A program made the translations under genes and the position numbers. The notes below the pieces were generated by a model. That model made no database searches, was not told where the DNA came from, and was given only the letters and a program-made list of their open reading frames with translations. DNA of 64,000 nt, taken from assembly GCF_003014675.1 (NCBI RefSeq), contig NZ_PYAU01000001.1:2542001-2606000 (forward strand), in the 5' to 3' direction. Origin of the DNA: Labedella gwakjiensis (lineage in GTDB: Bacteria; Actinomycetota; Actinomycetes; Actinomycetales; Microbacteriaceae). This document shows, in pieces, positions 52,533 through 61,219 of this stretch (positions are counted from its first letter, which is position 1; the number at the start of each line of letters is the position of its first letter).

Positions 52533-54185
52533 GTGTCCGACGCCGGTTTCGATCCGTCCGCCTTGGCGCGGTCGGTGCGTTCGCTCCCTCGAGCGATCGC
52601 GGCATCGTGGCGGCGTTCCCTCCAGTTCAAGACCGTCGTCGTCACGATCGGTCTCACGGGTCTCGCCGTCTTCGTCGCGGGGGCGTACATGTCCGTGAGC
52701 ATCGGCAACGACCTCTTCCAGTCGCGACTGGATCAGGTGCTCGTCGACTCGGCGAGAGCGCAGCTCGCTGCGCAGCGCACCTTCGACGCCGCCGAGACGG
52801 GGGACGCCGTCAATCTCGACAGCGTCATGGGTTCGGCGCGCAACGACATCGCCACCGTCTCGTCGTCCCGGATGATCACGGTCTACCGAGTGCCCGGCCA
52901 GGACTTCGATCCGGCCGCACCGCAGGACTTCGAGAGTCCCGGTCTCGACGCCGCCGTCATCTCGCCCGAGCTGCGGGAAGCGGTCTCCGAGAATGCCGAA
53001 GGTCAGTGGTGGCAGTCCGTCGGCTTCTCCGGTTCGGCCACGGGGTCTCCGGGAATCGTCGTGGGACAGCGCGTGACGGTTCCCGGTGCCGGCGACTACG
53101 AGCTCTACATGGGGTACGACCTGAGCGACCAGGAGGAGACGCTGCAGTTCGTGCAGCGCACCCTCTTCGTGGCGGGGCTCGCGCTGCTCGCCCTCGTGGG
53201 CGCCGTCGCGTGGGTGGTCGTGCGCATCGTCGTGCGCCCGATCCGCGAGGCGGCGGAGACCAGTGAGAGGCTCGCGGCCGGTGAACTCGAGGTGCGTATC
53301 GACCGGACCGGCGACGACGAGATCGCGACGCTCGCCCGATCGTTCAACGAGATGGCCGACACCCTCCAATCGCGTATCCGCGAGCTCGCGGAACTCTCGC
53401 TCGTCCAGCAGCGTTTCGTGTCCGACGTCTCCCATGAGCTGCGCACGCCGCTGACGACCATCCGTCTCGCGGGCGACGTGCTGTACGACCAGAGGGACGA
53501 CTTCGCCCCCGCCACGGCACGGACGGCCGAGCTGCTCCACACGCAGGTCGAGCGCTTCGAACTGCTCCTGGCTGACCTTCTCGAGATCAGCCGGTACGAC
53601 GCCGGATCGGCCGAGCTCGAGACGGAGCCGACGAGCATCGCGAGGCTCGCCGAGGAGTCCGTCGAGGAGATGCGGGACCTCGCCAGACAGCACGGTTCGG
53701 AGCTTCTGCTCGTCGCGCCGGGCGGCTATACCGAGGTCGACGTCGATCCGCGCCGGATCCGCCGCATCGTGAGGAATCTCGTGGGCAACGCGATCGAGCA
53801 CGGCGAGGGCCGTCCCGTCGTCGTCTCGGTCGACAGCTCCGAGGGGGCCGTGGCGCTCGGAGTCCGCGACTACGGGCTCGGGATGAAGGAGGAGTACACC
53901 GAGCGCGTCTTCGACCGGTTCTGGCGGGCGGACCCGTCGCGCCGACGCACCATCGGGGGTACGGGACTCGGACTCTCCATCGCGATGAGCGACACCCGGC
54001 TGCACGGGGGGTCCCTCGACGTGTGGTCGCGTCCGGGCCTCGGGAGTCTCTTCCGGCTGACGTTGCCGCGCGTGCCTGGCGGGCCGCTCGGCACGTCCCC
54101 CCTGTCGCTGCCCCCCACCGATACCGAGCCTCCGGTGACCGTGCCGGACGACGCCGTCTCCGGACGACAGGATGGATCCTCGTGA
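52533..54185 (+). CDS. mtrB: Sensor histidine kinase MtrB
   Basis: This 550-residue kinase has two membrane segments (about residues 32-55 and 212-234) around an outside sensor domain, then HAMP (VVRPIREAAETSERLAAGELEV), the HisKA box with H301 in VSHELRTPL, and the ATPase with NLVGNAIEHG, GLGMKEEYTERVFDRFWR and GGTGLGLSIA. The C-terminus is Pro/Ser-rich. It phosphorylates MtrA; LpqB, the next gene, modulates it in mycobacteria. The start is a GTG with a weak site; the stop overlaps lpqB (GTGA). Confidence 0.95.
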   Translation: MSDAGFDPSALARSVRSLPRAIAASWRRSLQFKTVVVTIGLTGLAVFVAGAYMSVSIGNDLFQSRLDQVLVDSARAQLAAQRTFDAAETGDAVNLDSVMGSARNDIATVSSSRMITVYRVPGQDFDPAAPQDFESPGLDAAVISPELREAVSENAEGQWWQSVGFSGSATGSPGIVVGQRVTVPGAGDYELYMGYDLSDQEETLQFVQRTLFVAGLALLALVGAVAWVVVRIVVRPIREAAETSERLAAGELEVRIDRTGDDEIATLARSFNEMADTLQSRIRELAELSLVQQRFVSDVSHELRTPLTTIRLAGDVLYDQRDDFAPATARTAELLHTQVERFELLLADLLEISRYDAGSAELETEPTSIARLAEESVEEMRDLARQHGSELLLVAPGGYTEVDVDPRRIRRIVRNLVGNAIEHGEGRPVVVSVDSSEGAVALGVRDYGLGMKEEYTERVFDRFWRADPSRRRTIGGTGLGLSIAMSDTRLHGGSLDVWSRPGLGSLFRLTLPRVPGGPLGTSPLSLPPTDTEPPVTVPDDAVSGRQDGSS

Positions 54186-55858
54186 AGCGCGTGCTCTCCG
54201 CCGTTCTGGCCGTCCTGGTGCTCGTCGTCTGCGCCGGGTGCGTCGGCATCCCGCGGAGCAGCGACGTGCAGGCGGGCAAGCCGATCACGACGGACGACGA
54301 CCTCGACATCACGTTCATCCCGAGCGGGCCGCAGGCCGGATCGACGCCGGAGCAGGTGCTCAGGGGCTTCATCGCGGCGGCGACGGGCTCGCAGAACAAC
54401 TACGCGGTCGCGCGCGAGTATCTCGCGCCCGGCATCTCGGAGTCGTGGCAGCCCGACAAGAGCGTTCTCGTCGACACGGCGTCGGAGCGTCGCTTCCAGT
54501 CGAACGGCGACACGACCCAGCGGTTGAGCGTCTACCCCGAGGCTCAGGTCGACGAGCGCGGACTGTACGAGCGGAACCCGTCGGACAACCCCGTGCAGCT
54601 CGACTACCGCTTCGAAGAGGTCGACGGCGAGTGGCGGATCAGCTCGGCGCCCGACGGGATCGTCCTCGACTCCGACACCTTCATGACCGTCTTCGGGGCG
54701 CACGCGCTCATGTTCTTCGACCCCACGTGGACCTACCTCGTGCCCGACATCCGTTGGTTCCCCACCCGCGCATCCACGGCGACGACCGTCGTCAAGGCGC
54801 TCCTCGACGGGCCGTCGTCGTGGCTCAGCCAGGGTGTGCGCACGGCGTTCCCGGACGGCACGTCGCTGTCCGCCCAATCGGTCGTCGTGGACGGCGATAT
54901 CGTACGGATGGACTTCTCGGGTGGTTTCGTCGGCGAGAACGCTCTCGGCCAGTCGCGCATGAAGGCGCAGTTGAGCGCGAGTCTCGCCGGGATCGGCACG
55001 CTGGGTCCCGACAGCATCTCGGCCGCCGGGGCCGTCGTGTCGATCGACACGCTCACGGTGCCGTCCCCCCGTGTGGACGCGAGAGCACTCGTTCTCTCCG
55101 AGGAGGGGTTCGGATACCTGACGAGCGACGGCGTCGAACGCATCGACGGCGTCTCGGACGACGTCGAGGAGCTGTCGCCGTCCGCGGTGTCCGTCGGCGT
55201 CGGTGCGGCCTTCGCTGCAGCGCTCACGGGTGACGGCCTCTACATCGCCACGGGCCAAGGCGAGCCGCTGCGCGTCGACTCACGTGCAGATCTCATCGTT
55301 CCGAGCGTCGACCCCTTCGGCTTCACGTGGAGCGTCCCGGCGGACGACCCCGGCGCCGTGATCGCCTTCCAGCGGGACGGCAGCCTGACGGAGGTCACGA
55401 CGCCGTGGCCGGAGGCGTCGAGCATCGCGTCGCTCCAGGTGTCGCGGGACGGCACTCGCGTCGCCGCCCTCATCACGAGTGGTTCGTCGACGCGTCTCGT
55501 CGTCGGCGCCGTGGTGCGCGCCGAACCCGGAGGGGCTCCCACGGCCATCGGCGACCTCCACGAGCTGGACGAGACGAGCAATGAACCGCGTGCCCTCACC
55601 TGGGTCGACGACCGCTCCGTGGCGACGCTGACGCAGGCCGATGACGGGACGGGCGAGATCGAGGTGCAGACGATCGGTTCCACCGCCACACCGGCGCCCT
55701 CCCTCGACGGCGCGACCATGATCGTCGGGGCGAACACGGCGCAGCAGGTGCGTGCGTTGCTCGACTCCGGCGAGGTCCGCGTCCGCAGCGGATCGGGGTG
55801 GCAGACGCGTGCGACCGGGATCCAGGTGCTCGCGACGCAGCTCGCCTCTCTCGGCTGA
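54182..55858 (+). CDS. lpqB: Lipoprotein LpqB
   Basis: This 558-residue lipoprotein has a signal peptide ending in a lipobox (VVCAGC, acylated cysteine near residue 20) followed by GIPRSSDV. Then come an N-terminal domain (residues about 40-170), a GerMN domain (about 190-320, VVKALLDGPSSWLSQGVRTAFPDGT) and a C-terminal beta-propeller-like part ending ATQLASLG. Family members act with MtrAB in wall and division control. The start overlaps mtrB (GTGA), as in other actinobacteria. Confidence 0.95.
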   Translation: MKRVLSAVLAVLVLVVCAGCVGIPRSSDVQAGKPITTDDDLDITFIPSGPQAGSTPEQVLRGFIAAATGSQNNYAVAREYLAPGISESWQPDKSVLVDTASERRFQSNGDTTQRLSVYPEAQVDERGLYERNPSDNPVQLDYRFEEVDGEWRISSAPDGIVLDSDTFMTVFGAHALMFFDPTWTYLVPDIRWFPTRASTATTVVKALLDGPSSWLSQGVRTAFPDGTSLSAQSVVVDGDIVRMDFSGGFVGENALGQSRMKAQLSASLAGIGTLGPDSISAAGAVVSIDTLTVPSPRVDARALVLSEEGFGYLTSDGVERIDGVSDDVEELSPSAVSVGVGAAFAAALTGDGLYIATGQGEPLRVDSRADLIVPSVDPFGFTWSVPADDPGAVIAFQRDGSLTEVTTPWPEASSIASLQVSRDGTRVAALITSGSSTRLVVGAVVRAEPGGAPTAIGDLHELDETSNEPRALTWVDDRSVATLTQADDGTGEIEVQTIGSTATPAPSLDGATMIVGANTAQQVRALLDSGEVRVRSGSGWQTRATGIQVLATQLASLG

Positions 55859-55981
55859 CGCCGGCTCGCTCGCTCGGGCGATCGTCGGGTCCGTCGTCCA
55901 CAGCTCCGCTGAGCCCCCGATCACCACCGGATCGTTCGCAGGAAGAGTGTTCGCATCCGGCTCACGCGCACACTCGTTCGC

Positions 55982-56722
55982 ATGACGTCACCCGTGACCG
56001 CCGCGGCGCGGCTCGCTCGCCTCGCCCGAGAGGCGCTGGTCGCTGCCGGGGCCGTGGTCGTCCCCGTCGCATGTGCGGGCTGCGGGCGGGAGGACACACC
56101 CCTGTGCGCCGAGTGCCGCGACCGTTGCGTGGGGAGCGTGCGTCTCGAGCACATCGACGGCCTTCCCGTGCGTTTCGCCCTCGACTACTCCGACGAGGTG
56201 GCTCGTGTCGTGGTGGCGTTCAAGAACGATGGTCGGACGGGGTTGGCCCGCGTCCTCGCCGAACCGTTCGGCCGGAGCATCGACGATGCGGTGGGCGCCC
56301 TCGCGACGCACGGGACGACCGTCGACGATCGAGTCCTCGTCGTGCCGATCCCGAGCCGTCGGGCCTCGATGCGGCGGAGGGGCTATCGCCCGGTCGCGCT
56401 CCTCGCGCGGAGAGCGGGGGTACCGCTCGACGCGCGCCTGCGCTTCGCGCGGCAGCCGCTCGACCAACTCCGGCTGGGGCGCAGGGAACGGGGTGAGAAC
56501 CTCCGGGCGGCGATGGTCGCCGATCCGCTGCTCGACGGCCGACGGGTCCTCATCGTCGACGACGTCCTCACCAGCGGGGCGACCGTTCGCGAGGCGGCAC
56601 GCGCGATCGACGCCGTCGGCGGGACGGTGGTGGGAGCGGCCGTGCTCGCGCGGACGCCTTCGGGCAGGCGCTCGCGCCGGCGCGAGCGCGACTTGCTGGG
56701 AGGTCCGTCAGAGTCGCCGTGA
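55982..56722 (+). CDS. ComF-family phosphoribosyltransferase-like protein
   Basis: This 246-residue protein has an N-terminal zinc site (CAGCGREDTPLCAEC, residues about 31-45), then DYSDEVARVVVAFKNDGRTGLA and a phosphoribosyltransferase loop VLIVDDVLTSGATVREAARA with VPIPSRRASMRRRGYRPV before it. ComF proteins help DNA uptake in competent bacteria, but are widespread without competence. Linkage to lpqB and hpf is typical of actinobacteria. The gap upstream (123 bases) repeats GTTCGCA and has no clear promoter. The C-terminus is basic. Confidence 0.9.
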   Translation: MTSPVTAAARLARLAREALVAAGAVVVPVACAGCGREDTPLCAECRDRCVGSVRLEHIDGLPVRFALDYSDEVARVVVAFKNDGRTGLARVLAEPFGRSIDDAVGALATHGTTVDDRVLVVPIPSRRASMRRRGYRPVALLARRAGVPLDARLRFARQPLDQLRLGRRERGENLRAAMVADPLLDGRRVLIVDDVLTSGATVREAARAIDAVGGTVVGAAVLARTPSGRRSRRRERDLLGGPSESP

Positions 56723-56747
56723 CAAGCACAGGCAGCGGCGCTAGGGT
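56719..56747 (+). promoter_or_regulatory. Promoter of hpf (GTGACA / TAGGGT)
   Basis: GTGACA (56719-56724) and TAGGGT (56742-56747) are 17 bases apart, five of six matching the -35 consensus. The leader is about 60 bases with a GGGGAGG ribosome site before the GTG. The -35 overlaps the end of the comF-type gene. Confidence 0.6.
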
Positions 56748-56814
56748 CGAGTGACCACGGCGTGGAAGAACCGCCCGAATCGTCAGGCGGCACGCCGAGA
56801 ACGGGGAGGTCGCT

Positions 56815-57480
56815 GTGGAAACCAACATCGTCGGTCTGGGGCTGGGGATCACGGATCGCTTCCGCGACTACGTCGAGGAGAAGTCCGACAAGCTCGGGAA
56901 CCTCGCGGATCGCGCACTCGCATTCGACGTCAAGGTCAGCCGTCATCACGACAAGAGCGGCAAGCCCGGCGAGGACAGGGTCGAGCTCACTCTCGTCGGC
57001 CCCGGCCCGCTCGTCCGAGCGGAGGCCTCCGGCTCGGACAAGTACGTCGCCTTCGACCTCGCCATCGCCAAGATCCTCGAACGGGTCAGGCGATCGAAGG
57101 ATCGGAAGAAGGTCCATCGAGGGAAGGGCAGGACGCCGCTCCGAGCGGCGAGCGAGCAGGGCTTCGCGAACGCGGGGCTGCAGGCCGCGTCCGTCGACGT
57201 TCTCGAGCGCGTGCAGACCGGCTCCCTCGACGTCGTCGGCTCCGAGGACGAGACCGATGAGGAGAACTACAGCCCCGTCGTGATCCGCGAGAAGGAGTTC
57301 CCCGCCGAGTGGATGACGGTGGACGAGGCGGTGGATCGCATGGAGCTCGTCGGTCACGACTTCTTCCTGTTCATCGACGCGCGGACCGATCAGCCGAGCG
57401 TCGTCTACCGACGCAAGGGATGGGACTACGGCGTGATCGAGCTCGTCGACGAGTCGGCCAAGGCGGCCGCTCGCGGCTGA
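56815..57480 (+). CDS. hpf: Ribosome hibernation-promoting factor, long form
   Basis: This 221-residue protein has an N-terminal S30AE domain (VGLGLGITDRFRDYVEEKSDKL, DLAIAKILERVRRSKDRKK), a linker, and a C-terminal dimerisation domain (IREKEFPAEWMTVDEAVDRMELVGHDFFLF, then SVVYRRKGWDYGVIEL). Long HPFs pair 70S ribosomes into 100S dimers in slow growth. GTG start with a strong site. It is normally followed by secA in actinobacteria; here a hairpin and a PadR gene follow instead. Confidence 0.94.
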   Translation: METNIVGLGLGITDRFRDYVEEKSDKLGNLADRALAFDVKVSRHHDKSGKPGEDRVELTLVGPGPLVRAEASGSDKYVAFDLAIAKILERVRRSKDRKKVHRGKGRTPLRAASEQGFANAGLQAASVDVLERVQTGSLDVVGSEDETDEENYSPVVIREKEFPAEWMTVDEAVDRMELVGHDFFLFIDARTDQPSVVYRRKGWDYGVIELVDESAKAAARG

Positions 57481-57501
57481 CCCGCTCGGCGACGCTCTGA
57501 A

Positions 57502-57536
57502 CGGTGGCGTGCATCCCACGGGGATGCACGCCACCG
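57502..57536. terminator. Perfect 16-bp hairpin between hpf and padR-type gene
   Basis: GGTGGCGTGCATCCC (57503-57517) pairs with GGGATGCACGCCACC (57521-57535) around ACG; one more C-G pair extends it. No T-run follows. The genes converge here, so it may end both messages. A GGCGTG/CACGCC core makes it very stable. Confidence 0.8.
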
Positions 57537-57552
57537 GCGTGTCCGGAGGGCC

Positions 57553-58143
57553 TCAGGGGGTCGTTGCGGCTTTGGCCGGGCGTCCCCGGCGAGGTTTCGT
57601 GGTCGACAGGGGGAATGGAGACGGTCGCGAGGCGCCCAGGACCTCGGCGCACCGGTCGAGCCAGCGCATCTCCGTCTCCGCGTCCATGACGAGTCCGTCG
57701 CGAAGGAGGCCCCACGCCACCTCCTCCGCGCTCCCGCCCTCGCCGCCGAACACCGAGCGCTCGAGCTCGTCGAGACGGGCGGTCGTCGCCGAGCGCTGCG
57801 CGGCCACGACCGCTGCGGCGTCCACGCCGGGCAGCGTCGATGCGATCGCGACCTTCACGGCGAGTTCGTCCCGGGTGCCCGTCGTCGGTCGGACGGGTTC
57901 CGTGAACCAGTCGGTGACGGCGGACCGTCCATCGATCGTGATCTCCCAGTAGAGATGCCCCTCTGCATCCGTCTCGCCCCGCCGGACGAGTCCATCGCGC
58001 TCGAGACGCTCGAGCGTCGTGTAGATCTGTCCGACGTTGAGGGGCCACGTCGAGCCGGTGCGCCGATCGAACTCCGCGCGGAGCTGGTAGCCGTAGCAGG
58101 GCCCCACGGCGAGGATGGCGAGGAGGCTCTGGCGGACGGTCAT
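57553..58143 (-). CDS. PadR-family transcription regulator
   Basis: This 196-residue protein has the PadR winged helix at residues 1-80: SLLAILAVGPCYGYQLRAEF, VGQIYTTLERLERDGLV and the wing GHLYWEITIDGR. Residues 90-175 form the PadR C-terminal dimer helices, and the end is basic (TTKPRRGRPAKAATT), like an AT-hook-type tail. CCGGAG is four to five bases from the ATG. Its target is unknown; no exporter lies beside it. TATGAT at 58194-58199 could be its -10. Confidence 0.9.
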   Translation of the reverse strand: MTVRQSLLAILAVGPCYGYQLRAEFDRRTGSTWPLNVGQIYTTLERLERDGLVRRGETDAEGHLYWEITIDGRSAVTDWFTEPVRPTTGTRDELAVKVAIASTLPGVDAAAVVAAQRSATTARLDELERSVFGGEGGSAEEVAWGLLRDGLVMDAETEMRWLDRCAEVLGASRPSPFPLSTTKPRRGRPAKAATTP

Positions 58144-58193
58144 TGATCTCCGGGGATCGGGCTCGGACGGAGCCTGCGGGTGGGGACATACGG

Positions 58194-58199
58194 ATCATA
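58194..58199 (-). promoter_or_regulatory. -10 box TATGAT of the PadR gene, in a GTATG-rich dyad region
   Basis: On the minus strand TATGAT lies about 50 bases before the PadR ATG. It sits in an AT-rich patch with GTATG at both ends and the palindromes ATGCAT and CATATG, a plausible place for PadR to bind its own promoter. Confidence 0.45.
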
Positions 58200-58257
58200 T
58201 GCATACCCGGTAGGTGCTCGCGGGAGACCCGTCGCGCGCCGTCCACGCGTGCCGCCG

Positions 58258-59010
58258 TCAGCTCAGGAATCCGCGGAGGAGGGCTGCCGACCCGTCGAGG
58301 TGCTCGGCCATCGCGGCGCCGGCGCCCTCGACGTCGCCCGTGAGGATCGCGATGGTGATCGTCTCGTGCTGCTCGTTCGAGTGACGGATGTTGCGGTCGA
58401 GGAGAGGGATGCCGTCGAGGAGCCGATTGACGCGCATCCGGTTGTCCGCGAGGGCGGGGAGGAGCGAGGGGGATCCCGTGAGCTCGCCGATCACGAGGTG
58501 GAGGCGCGAGTCGAGTCGCCGGTAGTCGTCCCCCGTCGCGGATCGAGATTCCCGGAGGCTCGACCAGAGGAGCTCACGCTCTGCAGCGGTGAGTGTGCGC
58601 GCGGCCGCTGCCCGCGCCGCGCCCACCTCCAGGATGGAACGGAACACGAGGGCGTCCTCGATCTCGGCGCTCGACGGCCGCACGCCGGGCTCCTCGGACG
58701 GTGCTCCGGCCGGTTCGGGCAGGCTCTCGCTCACGAACGTCCCGCCGTAGCGACCCCGCCGGGAGACGAGGTAGCCGGCCTCCGCGAGCGAGGTGATCGC
58801 TGCGCGCACCGTGTCGCGGCTCACGGCGAGACGGGTGGCGAGGTCCCGCTCGGACGGGAGCGCCTCGCCGGGAGCGACGAGACCGAGCCGGATCGTCTGC
58901 AGGAGCCGGCTCACTGTCTCCTCGAAGGCGTTCTGCTCCCGGACCGGGCGGAGGACGGCATCCTCCGCCGTCACCCCGTCGGCGGGGGAAACGTCGACGG
59001 GGTCCGTCAC
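58258..59010 (-). CDS. GntR-family regulator, FadR/FCD type
   Basis: This 250-residue protein has an N-terminal GntR winged helix at about residues 20-85 (GEALPSERDLATRLAVSRDTVRAAI, GRYGGTFV) and a C-terminal FCD domain of helices (EDALVFRSILEVGAARAA, RLDSRLHLVIGELTGSP, NEQHETITIAILTGD) with metal-site histidines. The GTG start overlaps the dehydrogenase stop (GTGA), so it is the last gene of the catabolic operon, typical for a regulator answering to the pathway substrate. The palindromes at 63321-63343 and 63400-63416 are candidates for its sites. Confidence 0.92.
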   Translation of the reverse strand: MTDPVDVSPADGVTAEDAVLRPVREQNAFEETVSRLLQTIRLGLVAPGEALPSERDLATRLAVSRDTVRAAITSLAEAGYLVSRRGRYGGTFVSESLPEPAGAPSEEPGVRPSSAEIEDALVFRSILEVGAARAAAARTLTAAERELLWSSLRESRSATGDDYRRLDSRLHLVIGELTGSPSLLPALADNRMRVNRLLDGIPLLDRNIRHSNEQHETITIAILTGDVEGAGAAMAEHLDGSAALLRGFLS

Positions 59011-59795
59011 AGCGGCGTCACGTACGCGCTGCCGATCCCGCCGTCCACGGAGAAGGTCGAGGCGGTGATGAAGGACGCGTCGTCGCTCGCGAGGAAAGCG
59101 ACGGCGGCCGCGAGCTCCTCGGCCTCGGCGAACCGGCCCATGGGCACGTGGACGAGACGTCGGGCAGCGCGTTCCGGGTCGGACGCGAAGAGCTCCTGCA
59201 GCAGCGGAGTGTTGACGGGCCCTGGGCAGAGGGCGTTCACGCGGATCCCCTGGCGCGCGAACTGCACTCCGAGCTCGCGAGTGAGGGCCAGGACACCGCC
59301 CTTCGACGCCGTGTACGAGATCTGCGACGTCGCGGATCCGAGGAGCGCGACGAACGACGCCGTGTTGATGATCGAGCCGGATCGCTGGCGCACCATGTGG
59401 CGGAGGGCGGCACGCGAACAGAGGTAGACGGAGGTGAGGTTCACATCCTGAACGCGCTGCCACGCCGGCAGCTCGGTGGTCTCGATCGAGTCGTCGTCTG
59501 CCGGCGAGATGCCGGCGTTGTTGAACGCGATGTCCACACGACCGTGCGTCTCGGCCGTCCCGTCGAAGAGCGCGTCGACCGACTCCTGGTCCGCGACGTT
59601 CGTGGCGACGAAGGAACCGCCCACCTCCTCGGCCGCCGCGGCTCCGGCGGCCTCGTCGAGATCCGCGATCACGACGGTCGCGCCCTCGGCGGCGAAGCGT
59701 CTGGCCGTCGCGAGCCCGATGCCGCTCCCGCCTCCCGTGACGACGGCGATGCGACCACCGAGTCGTGCGGTCAGGTCGATGCGGTCGATGGTCAT
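59007..59795 (-). CDS. Short-chain dehydrogenase/reductase
   Basis: This 262-residue classical SDR has the dinucleotide motif GGGSGIG (residues 21-27), NNAG at 92-95, and the catalytic S147, Y161 and K165 (YTASK). The GPVNTPL and DGG C-terminal marks are present. The aspartate at the end of beta-2 (ADLDEAA) suggests NAD rather than NADP. Placed after aldehyde dehydrogenase in the operon, it could oxidise an alcohol group of a gamma-glutamylated amino alcohol; this is inference. GAGGAG lies five bases before the ATG. Its stop overlaps the regulator start. Confidence 0.93.
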   Translation of the reverse strand: MTIDRIDLTARLGGRIAVVTGGGSGIGLATARRFAAEGATVVIADLDEAAGAAAAEEVGGSFVATNVADQESVDALFDGTAETHGRVDIAFNNAGISPADDDSIETTELPAWQRVQDVNLTSVYLCSRAALRHMVRQRSGSIINTASFVALLGSATSQISYTASKGGVLALTRELGVQFARQGIRVNALCPGPVNTPLLQELFASDPERAARRLVHVPMGRFAEAEELAAAVAFLASDDASFITASTFSVDGGIGSAYVTPL

Positions 59796-61219
59796 GTCGT
59801 CTCCTCGGATGGTGCGGATGCTGATGGTGCGGTTGTCGATGGTGATGGGGTCGATGGCGGGGCGTCGTCGATCGCGAAGAAGACGTTCTTCGTCTCGGTG
59901 AACGCGAGAGGCGCGTCCGGGCCGAGCTCGCGCCCGACACCGGAGTGCTTGAATCCGCCGAACGGAGTCGAGTAGCGGACGGACGAGTGCGAGTTGACCG
60001 AGAGGTTGCCCGACTCCACCGCGCGCGAGACGCGGACGGCGCGCGAGAGGTCCCGTGTCCAGATCGAACCCGAGAGTCCGTACGGCGAGTCGTTCGCGAG
60101 CCCGATCGCGTCGGCCTCGTCGTCGAACGGGACGACGGAGACGACGGGGCCGAAGATCTCCTCGCGGAACGCGCGGTCGGTCCGCGAGGGGAGAAGGACC
60201 GTCGGAGGGAACCAGAAGCCGTCGCCCGATGGGGCGGAACCGCGGAACGCCACGGGTGCGCCCGCCGGCACGAAGCCCTCGACCTTTGAGAGGTGCTGCC
60301 GCGAGACGAGCGGTCCCATCTCGGTGCTCTCGTCGAGCGGGTCTCCGACCGCCACGGCTGCGACGGCGGGCTCGAGAAGCTCGAGGAAGCGATCGAGGAC
60401 GGAGCGCTCCACGAGGATCCGGCTGCGCGCGCAGCAGTCCTGACCCGCGTTCTCGAACACGCCGGACGGTGCCGTGCGTGCGGCGCGCTCGAGGTCGGAG
60501 TCCGCGAAGACGATGTTCGCGCTCTTGCCTCCGAGTTCGAGCGTCACCTGCTTCACCTGCTCGGCCGCGAGCGCCATGACCCGCTTCCCCGTCGCGGTCG
60601 ATCCCGTGAACACGACCTTGCGAACATCCGGGTGCGTCACGAGGCGCTCGCCGACGACGGGTCCGAGCCCCGGGAGCACCTGGAAGAGGTGCTCGGGGAG
60701 CCCGGCCTCGAGCGCGATCGCCGCAAGCCGCAGCGACGTGAGAGGCGTCCATTCCGCGGGTTTCAGCACCACGGCGTTGCCTGCGGCGAGCGCGGGGGCG
60801 AACGCCCAGGAGGCGATCGTCATCGGGAAGTTCCAGGGGGTGATGACGCCGACGACGCCCACGGGATCGTGGAACGTGATGTCGAGGCCTCCGGCGACGG
60901 GGATCTGTGCGCCCGCGAGCCGTTCGGGGGCCGCGGCGTAGTACTGGAGGACGTCGCGCACGTGGCCGGCCTCCCAGCGCGCCTGACCGATGGGGTGACC
61001 GGAGTTGGTCGCCTCGAGGCCGGCCAGTTCCTCGATAGCGGCGTCGACGGCGCCCGCGAACGAGCGCAGGGCCGCTGCCCGATCCGCGGGCGCGCGGCGC
61101 GCCCACTCCCGCTGGGCGACGAGAGCCCGGGCCACGGCCTCGTCGGTCTCCTCGATCGACGTCGAGGGGACGTCGGCGAACGTCCGTCCCGTCGCGGGGT
61201 TCACGAGGGCGGTCGTCAT
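59792..61219 (-). CDS. Aldehyde dehydrogenase
   Basis: This 475-residue NAD(P)-dependent enzyme has all main family features: VITPWNFPM, LKPAEWTPL, FTGSTATG, the general base E228 in LELGGKS, catalytic C262 in GQDCCARS, and the EEIFGPV and FGGFKHSGVGRE ends. The ATG at 61219 overlaps the stop of the amidotransferase (ATGA). The cluster suggests a gamma-glutamyl-aminoaldehyde as substrate, as PuuC has in the putrescine route. Sequence alone does not fix it. The C-terminal 15 residues are Ser/Pro/Thr-rich and outside the fold. Confidence 0.93.
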   Translation of the reverse strand: MTTALVNPATGRTFADVPSTSIEETDEAVARALVAQREWARRAPADRAAALRSFAGAVDAAIEELAGLEATNSGHPIGQARWEAGHVRDVLQYYAAAPERLAGAQIPVAGGLDITFHDPVGVVGVITPWNFPMTIASWAFAPALAAGNAVVLKPAEWTPLTSLRLAAIALEAGLPEHLFQVLPGLGPVVGERLVTHPDVRKVVFTGSTATGKRVMALAAEQVKQVTLELGGKSANIVFADSDLERAARTAPSGVFENAGQDCCARSRILVERSVLDRFLELLEPAVAAVAVGDPLDESTEMGPLVSRQHLSKVEGFVPAGAPVAFRGSAPSGDGFWFPPTVLLPSRTDRAFREEIFGPVVSVVPFDDEADAIGLANDSPYGLSGSIWTRDLSRAVRVSRAVESGNLSVNSHSSVRYSTPFGGFKHSGVGRELGPDAPLAFTETKNVFFAIDDAPPSTPSPSTTAPSASAPSEETT

